Part shown: in pieces, positions 14,221-18,681 of the stretch
Layout: each line of letters opens with the position of its first letter
Numbering within the stretch: position 1 is the first letter of the stretch
Origin: Anaerolineae bacterium
Lineage (GTDB): Bacteria > Chloroflexota > Anaerolineae > 4572-78 > J111
DNA: 18,681 nt
NCBI GenBank assembly: GCA_020433835.1
Contig: JAGRBY010000074.1
Coordinates: forward strand, 1-18,681
Direction: 5' to 3'
Notes under the pieces: generated by a model
Seen by the model: the letters and a program-made list of their open reading frames with translations, nothing else
The model's database searches: none
What the model was told of the DNA's origin: nothing
Translations under genes and position numbers: made by a program

Positions 14221-15300
14221 ATGTCTAAACCGATGGTTCTTATTGTGCTGGTTTTGTTTTTAGGCCTTATGGTTTTTGTTTCTTACCAGAACAGGGCCAA
14301 TGCCTGCGTGCCGAACTGTAACGGTGAGAACCTGCGCAATCGCGACCTGCGCGGCGTCAACTTTAGGCAAGCCGATTTGAGCCAGGCCAACCTCAACCGG
14401 GCCATTTTGGTCGAGGCCCAATTGCAATTTGCCGATTTACGCGGCGCGGATTTGCGCGATGCCCGGCTCGACGGCGCGGACTTGACCGGAGCCAACCTGA
14501 CCGGGGCCGACTTGCGGGGAGCCAGTTTTATTGGGGCGCAGCTAACCGGAGCCGATTTGAGCGCGGCCAACTTAACGGAGGCCATCTTGAGTCGGGTTAC
14601 GCTGCGTGATGTTAAGCTCGATGGGGCTATCTTCCGGCAGGCGCGGTTGATTGGCGCTGATCTCAGTCGGGTGAAGTTAAGCGGGGCCGATTTGAGCCAG
14701 GCCAATCTAGCCGGGGCCACCCTGACCGCCGCGCAGATGCGAGGCAACAATCTGCAAGAGGCGGTTTTGATCGGTGCCAATCTGTATCAGGCCGACTTGA
14801 ATGGGGCGCGGTTGCAGGGGGCTAATCTCAACAGCGCCAACCTTAGCCGGGCCAATCTGGCCGGGGCCGATTTAAGCCTGGCCGGTCTGGCCGACGTCAA
14901 TTTCCGCCAGGCCGATTTACGGGGCGCACATTTAAACGGAGCCAACTTAGCCGGGGCCTACCTGGACCAGGCCAACCTTTCCAGAGCCGTGCTGATTGAA
15001 GCGGCTTTGCAAGGCACTATTTTAACCGGGGCCGATTTAAGCGGGGCGATCCTGGCCGGCATCAATCGCGACAGCCAGCCGCAGCAGTTGCAAACGACCG
15101 ATGTTAATGGCGTTAGCCTGACGCGGGCCAATCTGCAAGAGGCTTATTTGGCCGGGGTTACGCTGCGCGGGGTTAATTTGAAATGGGCCGATTTAAGCAG
15201 CGCTGTGTTGACCAACACGGTGCGTCTTAATCGTCGGGATCAGGTGGTAACAACCCATTTTTCAGGGGTAACGACCAATACCTACACGATCATGCCCTAA
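14221..15300 (+). CDS. Membrane-anchored pentapeptide-repeat protein
   Basis: 359 residues, ATG at 14221 after AGAGGAAAGG. An N-terminal membrane segment (about 5-22, MVLIVLVLFLGLMVFVSY) anchors it without a lipobox. The cap ACVPNCNGENLRNRDLRG shares Cys-x-Pro-x-Cys-x-Gly and RDxxG with the lipoprotein at 11866. About 55 pentapeptides follow (ADLSQANLNRAILVEAQL, LTGADLRGASFIGAQL) to about residue 275. A non-repeat break (NRDSQPQQLQTTDV) follows, then more repeats and a Thr-rich end. The two proteins are probably paralogues with different anchors. A hairpin with a T-run follows the stop, ending this transcription unit just before the two small peptide genes. Function unknown; DNA-gyrase-protection roles known for some pentapeptide proteins are unlikely for an anchored exported one. 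Confidence 0.85.
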   Translation: MSKPMVLIVLVLFLGLMVFVSYQNRANACVPNCNGENLRNRDLRGVNFRQADLSQANLNRAILVEAQLQFADLRGADLRDARLDGADLTGANLTGADLRGASFIGAQLTGADLSAANLTEAILSRVTLRDVKLDGAIFRQARLIGADLSRVKLSGADLSQANLAGATLTAAQMRGNNLQEAVLIGANLYQADLNGARLQGANLNSANLSRANLAGADLSLAGLADVNFRQADLRGAHLNGANLAGAYLDQANLSRAVLIEAALQGTILTGADLSGAILAGINRDSQPQQLQTTDVNGVSLTRANLQEAYLAGVTLRGVNLKWADLSSAVLTNTVRLNRRDQVVTTHFSGVTTNTYTIMP

Positions 15301-15310
15301 AACCGATGGG

Positions 15311-15360
15311 ACAAACCGGGTCAGGTATGCATTGTTTGACCTGTTTGTAATATTTTTTTA
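15311..15360 (+). terminator. Terminator after the pentapeptide gene
   Basis: ACAAACCGGGTCA (15311-15323) pairs with TGACCTGTTTGT (15337-15348) as a 12-bp stem with one bulged C and one G-T pair. AATATTTTTTTA follows. It lies ten bases after the pentapeptide stop and before the peptide F gene. A weak promoter (TTGACC 15336-15341, 17 bp, TATTCA) overlaps its right arm and could start the peptide F/G transcript. Confidence 0.65.
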
Positions 15361-15385
15361 TTCACTGTATTGAAAGGAGATACTT

Positions 15386-15556
15386 ATGAAAGCAGTAGCC
15401 CAGCAAAAGGTGAAAACCTTGAAGGTGAAAACCAACCTCAAGGCCGGAGCATTGGGAGACCCGTGCGAACCGCAATGGTATGACGGCTATCGCAACGGAT
15501 GGAACGATTACCAAGATCGATTCGATCATAAAGACCGCCGCCCCTCACCGGTATGA
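15386..15556 (+). CDS. Leader-bearing small peptide F
   Basis: 56 residues, ATG at 15386 behind AAAGGAG. Residues 1-21 hold two copies of the leader-like string, KVKT at 8-11 and LKVKTNLKAG at 12-21, so the motif is partly duplicated as in peptide E. The 35-residue core has one Cys (27), then PQWYDGYRNGWNDYQDRF and a charged tail (DHKDRRPSPV). The DGYxxGW piece matches DGYSAGY in peptide G, so F and G may be a related pair. It lies nine kb from the first exporter but has the same leader as the peptides next to it, so export in trans is expected. No SARP box was found upstream. Function of the core is unknown. Confidence 0.78.
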   Translation: MKAVAQQKVKTLKVKTNLKAGALGDPCEPQWYDGYRNGWNDYQDRFDHKDRRPSPV

Positions 15557-15609
15557 TTCCGTTGGATACTCTGTTTACGCTACCTAATTAAATGAAGGAG
15601 ACAATAATA

Positions 15610-15825
15610 ATGAACCCAACAAAGACACTTTTATCGCCCGCTAAGCCCATGCTCAAAGTAAAAACCCATCTCAAAGCCGGCCAGGGCGTCTGCCCTGACC
15701 CCGGCAAAGCTTACAGCGACGGCTATAGTGCCGGTTATGGTGAGTCAAGCAGTAAAGGCAGTAAAAAAGGTTCTCATCATGATGATGATCATCATCACAA
15801 ACATCATGATGATTGGTGGTGGTAA
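15610..15825 (+). CDS. Leader-bearing small peptide G, His/Asp-rich with Trp-Trp-Trp end
   Basis: 71 residues from ATG at 15610. The ATG at 15592 is rejected because GAAGGAG overlaps it and sits correctly for 15610. The leader ends LKVKTHLKAG at residue 24. The core holds one Cys (28) in QGVCPDPG, then AYSDGYSAGYGE, a Ser/Lys/Gly linker, and a tail made almost entirely of His and Asp (HHDDDHHHKHHDD) ending WWW. The tail is a plausible Cu, Ni or Zn binder; combined with Trp it recalls metal-binding antimicrobial peptides or metallophore-like peptides (inference). It follows peptide F by 53 bases and precedes a strong terminator, so F and G form one transcript. Confidence 0.82.
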   Translation: MNPTKTLLSPAKPMLKVKTHLKAGQGVCPDPGKAYSDGYSAGYGESSSKGSKKGSHHDDDHHHKHHDDWWW

Positions 15826-15896
15826 AAACCCCAAGCGGAGAGATGAAATAGACAATCAAGGCCACAACTGTCACGCTGCATTATAAAGCGGACCTT

Positions 15897-15934
15897 AAAG
15901 AGCGCAGCCATATCAACAGCTGCGCTCTTTTTTT
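15897..15934 (+). terminator. Strong intrinsic terminator after peptide G
   Basis: AAAGAGCGCAGC (15897-15908) and GCTGCGCTCTTT (15919-15930) make a perfect 12-bp stem with a ten-base loop, running into seven consecutive Ts. It ends the rightward transcription of the peptide F/G unit and separates it from the convergent minus-strand gene at 15989. Confidence 0.92.
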
Positions 15935-15988
15935 ATGGCTATTGATTGTCGGAGGTTCTTGGGGATGCTGTAACCCCGCCTTCTGTCT

Positions 15989-17728
15989 CTAGCGGCAAAT
16001 CAATACCGGCCACTGTCTGGCCCGCAGTATTTGGTCGACCTCGCTGCCGAGCATAATCTCCAGCACCGGGCTATAACCATAGCCGCCCATAATCATAAAG
16101 TCACACGTATACAACTGCGCGGTACGGATGATGGCCGAGGCGATGATGCCTTGCTCTTGTACGTAGGTGGCCGGCACGTCTTGCTCCTCCAGATAGGCTT
16201 GAGCCGATTGCAAAACCGCCGAACCAACCTGTTCATCCTCGGTTACGGTGACCACTGTCAAAGGGGTTTGCCACTTGCCGGCCAGGTAAGCAGCGATAAA
16301 TAAGGCTTCGTTGGCTTTGGGGCTGCCGTCGTAGGCCAGTAAGGCCCGGTTGAGAGATGCAGGCTGGTCGGGTACGGCCAGCACCGGGCGGGGGCTGCGG
16401 CGCATCAGGGTGCCGAAGCGCGAAAGCAGGCGGTCGGCAGGCCGGGGGCGTGGTAGATGGGCCAGGTGCATCACCACCAAATCGGCCCAGCGGGCCTGAT
16501 CGCAAATGGTGGGGATGACTTTGCCCCGTTTGAGCGTTAACTCGCCGTTGATGGCGGCGGTTCGGCAGCGGTGATCAAACTCGGCCTGAAGCTGATGATA
16601 AGCCTCAACCTCGGCCTCGGTTTCGGCCGACACCACGTGGAGACCGTGCAGTCGACTGCCGTCGCGTTGGGCCACGGTGAGCGCCTGGGTTAGACCGGCC
16701 CAGTTGGCTCGCTCGCCGGTAATCGGCACCACGATGTCGCGAAAAAGTTGGTCATAGCTGCGCGGCTGGCCGGTGCGCCACCAACCGGGCGGCGGGCCGG
16801 GATCGAGCGGCAGCGGGGTGAGCGCCTGCCGTACTTTGTCGGCTGTCCGTTTGACGATCTGCCAGGGCCGGGAGTCGGCCACGTTGGCCAGGTTGGCAGC
16901 AACATTACTGGGGGCTACTTCCCAACCCAGCTCTTGGCGCAGTTCAGCCTGGTGCTGCACAATCCAGGCGTAGAGATCGGTTTCGGTGCGGTTGGGGAAA
17001 AGACGCAGCAGCCCCTGGCGGCGGATAAGCTGGATGCCGGGCCGATAAAGTTCGTCATACCAACGTTCGACAGCTTCTTGCGGGCTGATGTCGCGCTGTC
17101 GACGGCGGCTTAGCCGGTGGCGATACTGTTCAATCTGGTCCTCTAAGATGCGGTACTGACCTGGCACGGTTACGCTCAAATCGGCCTCGGGGCGCAGTTC
17201 GTGCAGGCGTGTCTTCTCTAAAAAATCGACATAGCGAGCTTTGCAGATAAGGTCATCGGGCTGTACGGCCGGGGTGAGGGGGACGTCAGTTTTGATTTCA
17301 GTGACGTAGGCCTGGATGGTGGGATGGCCCTCCTGCCGGGCAATCGACACGCGATGGTTGCCGTCGAGCACGAAGTAGACCTGGTCGATCTGGTAGACGT
17401 TGATCGGCCGGAAACGACCCTGTTCGACAATGGCCGTCTTAACCTCGGCCCAGCGGCGAATATCGCCTTTGGCCCTGGGTAAAAAGGTGCGGGTAAATTC
17501 GGTGCAGCGGCCGACGCTGCCGACAATGGCGTCGAGCGGGATATCTTGCAAGCCGCGGTCGATGGCTGGCCCGCCTTTAAGCTGCTCGTACACCTCGTTG
17601 TAGTCCAGCAGATCATCCGATTTGCCGGTTATCGCCGCCACAAGATCTTCCATTGCCGCTTGCTGGCGTACGCGGTGAAAGTCGCGGATGGCCCGTTGGA
17701 AGGCCGGTGAGGTTGGGTTAATGTTCAA
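15989..17728 (-). CDS. ParB-like / DUF4032-like / tandem UspA fusion protein
   Basis: 579 residues, TTG start at 17728 with GGAG seven to eight bases upstream. Residues about 45-160 are ParB/sulfiredoxin-like (IPLDAIVGSVGR, YFVLDGNHRVSIARQEGH, with GNHR near 121-124). Residues about 205-280 (ISPQEAVERWYDELYRPGIQ, FPNRTETDLYAWIVQHQ) resemble DUF4032. Two UspA domains follow, about 330-455 and 458-579. The second keeps the ATP-binding pattern GxxGx9GS (GGYGYSPVLEIMLGS), so it may bind ATP; the first lacks a clear version. Such fusions may link a nucleotide-binding ParB-like domain to stress signalling. It faces the peptide block across a strong terminator and is probably not part of it. Confidence 0.78.
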   Translation of the reverse strand: MNINPTSPAFQRAIRDFHRVRQQAAMEDLVAAITGKSDDLLDYNEVYEQLKGGPAIDRGLQDIPLDAIVGSVGRCTEFTRTFLPRAKGDIRRWAEVKTAIVEQGRFRPINVYQIDQVYFVLDGNHRVSIARQEGHPTIQAYVTEIKTDVPLTPAVQPDDLICKARYVDFLEKTRLHELRPEADLSVTVPGQYRILEDQIEQYRHRLSRRRQRDISPQEAVERWYDELYRPGIQLIRRQGLLRLFPNRTETDLYAWIVQHQAELRQELGWEVAPSNVAANLANVADSRPWQIVKRTADKVRQALTPLPLDPGPPPGWWRTGQPRSYDQLFRDIVVPITGERANWAGLTQALTVAQRDGSRLHGLHVVSAETEAEVEAYHQLQAEFDHRCRTAAINGELTLKRGKVIPTICDQARWADLVVMHLAHLPRPRPADRLLSRFGTLMRRSPRPVLAVPDQPASLNRALLAYDGSPKANEALFIAAYLAGKWQTPLTVVTVTEDEQVGSAVLQSAQAYLEEQDVPATYVQEQGIIASAIIRTAQLYTCDFMIMGGYGYSPVLEIMLGSEVDQILRARQWPVLICR

Positions 17729-17753
17729 GGGCGTCGCTCCGGGAGGTGGTAAA

Positions 17754-17853
17754 TAGTAATTGGTAAGTAGTAATTGGCGATTGAATTACCATTTACTATT
17801 TACCAATTACTAATCTCCAGTCTCCAGTCTCCAGTCTCTAATCTCCAGTCTCT
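17754..17853. repeat. 24-bp imperfect palindrome plus TCTCCAG tandem repeats
   Basis: 17754-17777 and 17789-17812 are inverted copies, 22 of 24 bases matching, with an 11-base loop; the unit is built on TAGTAATTGGTAA. Immediately right, TCTCCAG units repeat several times (17814-17853), some preceded by TAA. The tandem part runs into the last codons of the dehydratase-like gene, which may have extended or altered its C-terminus. AATCTCCAG is also seen at 10583-10595, so these are dispersed repeats of this genome. Confidence 0.65.
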
Positions 17854-18681
17854 CTTTCTTCCTGCACCACCGCCAAGAACGCAGCCATATCGACATTGCC
17901 GCCGCTGAGTACTACGGCCACGTGTTGACCCAGGTGGGGAACCTTATCGCACAGCAACGCGGCGATGCCGACGGCTCCGGCTCCTTCCAACACCAGATGG
18001 TGCTCGAAAAAGGCGAAGGCCATACCGGCGGCGATTTCGGCCTCGGTCAGCAGGATGACGTCGTCGACGTATTGCTGCACCATCGCCAGCGTGTATTGGT
18101 TATGTAAGCCGATGCCACCCTGTAGGCTGTCGGCCAGGGTTGGCTCTTCCGGCAGTTGCACCGGCTGACCGGCTTGCAGGCTGCGATACATCACCGCCGC
18201 CCGCTCCATCGAGATACCGACGACGCGGATGTTCGGGTTGGCCGCTTTGAGGGCCAGCGCCACCCCGGCGATAAGCCCGCCGCCGGATAGCGGCACCAGA
18301 ACGGTGTCGAGTTTGGGGGCATCGGCCAGCAGCTCCAACCCCAGGGTTCCTTGCCCGGCGATGATGTGGGCATCGTCGAAGGGGGGGATGAGGGTGGCCC
18401 CGCGTTCGTCTTGGATTTGTTTGGCCCGGACCTCGGCTTCGTCCTGACTCTGGCCGTGGATAACGACTTCGGCTTTGAGTTGGCGCAGGGCCTTTACTTT
18501 GTTTTCCGGCACGCGCTCAGAAATACAAACGGCGGCCGTGATGCCTAGCTGCCCGGCCACATAGGCGACCGCCCGCCCGTGATTGCCGGTCGAGACCGCG
18601 ATCACCCCGCGCCCCCGCTCCTCGGCGGTGAGCGACAAGAGCTTGCTCGTCGCACCTCTGAGCTTGAACGCCCCCGTCTCC
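17838..18681 (-). CDS. Threonine dehydratase/EutB-like PLP enzyme, 5' end outside the window
   Basis: Open from the window edge; the TTG at 18638 is not the real start, because upstream codons read ETGAFKLRGATSKL. That is the family's PLP segment with the Schiff-base Lys (TGAFKxRGA). The fold type II core follows: VIAVSTGNHGRAVAYVAGQL (phosphate-side Asn), FDDAHIIAGQGTLGLEL, the Gly loop LVPLSGGGLIAGVALAL, FFEHHLVLEGAGAVG and the final VVLSGGN. It would dehydrate threonine, serine or a similar beta-hydroxy amino acid to the keto acid plus ammonia. STGNHGRAVAYV and the QSQDEAEVRAKQ stretch fit EutB-like hydroxyectoine-utilisation dehydratases as well as catabolic threonine dehydratases. No other ectoine gene is visible, so I leave the symbol empty. 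No regulatory ACT domain. Confidence 0.85.
   Translation of the reverse strand, partial: ETGAFKLRGATSKLLSLTAEERGRGVIAVSTGNHGRAVAYVAGQLGITAAVCISERVPENKVKALRQLKAEVVIHGQSQDEAEVRAKQIQDERGATLIPPFDDAHIIAGQGTLGLELLADAPKLDTVLVPLSGGGLIAGVALALKAANPNIRVVGISMERAAVMYRSLQAGQPVQLPEEPTLADSLQGGIGLHNQYTLAMVQQYVDDVILLTEAEIAAGMAFAFFEHHLVLEGAGAVGIAALLCDKVPHLGQHVAVVLSGGNVDMAAFLAVVQEERETGD

Noticed and set aside
11866..15300. Periodic sequence that could suggest a CRISPR array
   Set aside because: The period is 15 bases and in frame, coding A(D/N)LxxAN pentapeptides; there are no repeat/spacer units.
15592..15609. Upstream ATG at 15592 for peptide G
   Set aside because: GAAGGAG immediately after that ATG is the ribosome-binding site for the ATG at 15610.
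15870..15887. Single GTCACGC followed by TATAAA, a possible fourth SARP box
   Set aside because: No second heptamer at 11-bp pitch, the gap to TATAAA is 5 rather than 8 bp, and it leads only into a terminator.
15843..15990. Possible eighth leader peptide: ATG at 15843, reading MK-stop-TIKATT and running on open
   Set aside because: The third codon is TAG, there is no KxxKAG match, and the frame runs through the strong terminator at 15897-15934. At most a decayed precursor; no support.

Overview
The window looks like chromosomal DNA from a GC-rich environmental bacterium, most likely a filamentous or multicellular member of Chloroflexota (Anaerolineae/Caldilineae type). That is an inference from four things: an AfsR-like BTAD/NB-ARC regulator, short C-rich/G-rich intergenic repeats, pentapeptide-repeat proteins with single N-terminal anchors, and a minimal HlyD-like adaptor. 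No rRNA, tRNA, CRISPR array or transposase was seen.

The main feature is a candidate secreted-peptide system, roughly 353-15934. Left to right it holds: an AfsR/SARP-type regulator (353-2521); a small membrane adaptor plus a C39-peptidase ABC exporter (2525-5805); a leftward operon (7806 down to 5854) of one membrane protein and five very small proteins; and a second ABC half-transporter with a dead C39-like domain (8323-10518). A rightward accessory block (10720-15300) follows, with an SPFH/prohibitin-like protein, two pentapeptide-repeat proteins and an orphan type I substrate-binding lipoprotein. Two more very small proteins (15386-15825) and a strong terminator (15897-15934) close it. All seven small proteins share an N-terminal segment of the form [KR]-[VI]-[KR]-T-x-[LIV]-[KT]-[AS]-G, after which the sequences diverge completely. 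This is the layout expected of leader peptides cut by a C39 peptidase after an Ala-Gly or Ser-Gly pair. The cores are strikingly different: a mini-glutaredoxin, a His/Asp-rich peptide ending in Trp-Trp-Trp, a Cys-rich peptide, a Trp-rich tail, a CGC-motif peptide and a Gly-rich 31-mer. Several are too short for routine gene calling.

Three promoters tie the system together. Each has two 7-bp direct repeats (GTCACGC, 4 bp, GTCACAC), then exactly 8 bp, then an extended -10 (TATAGT, TATAGT, TACAAT). This is the geometry of SARP/AfsR operators. One copy drives the adaptor/exporter operon from inside the 3' end of the regulator gene. One drives the leftward small-protein operon. One lies so close to the second ABC gene that its mRNA should be leaderless. 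The simplest model is that the regulator senses a nucleotide or ligand through NB-ARC, switches on exporter and precursors together, and the two half-transporters pair as an asymmetric exporter that cleaves and secretes the peptides.

The right end (15989-18681, minus strand) appears unrelated: a ParB-like/DUF4032-like/tandem UspA fusion and the C-terminal part of a threonine dehydratase/EutB-like PLP enzyme, separated by palindromic and short tandem repeats.
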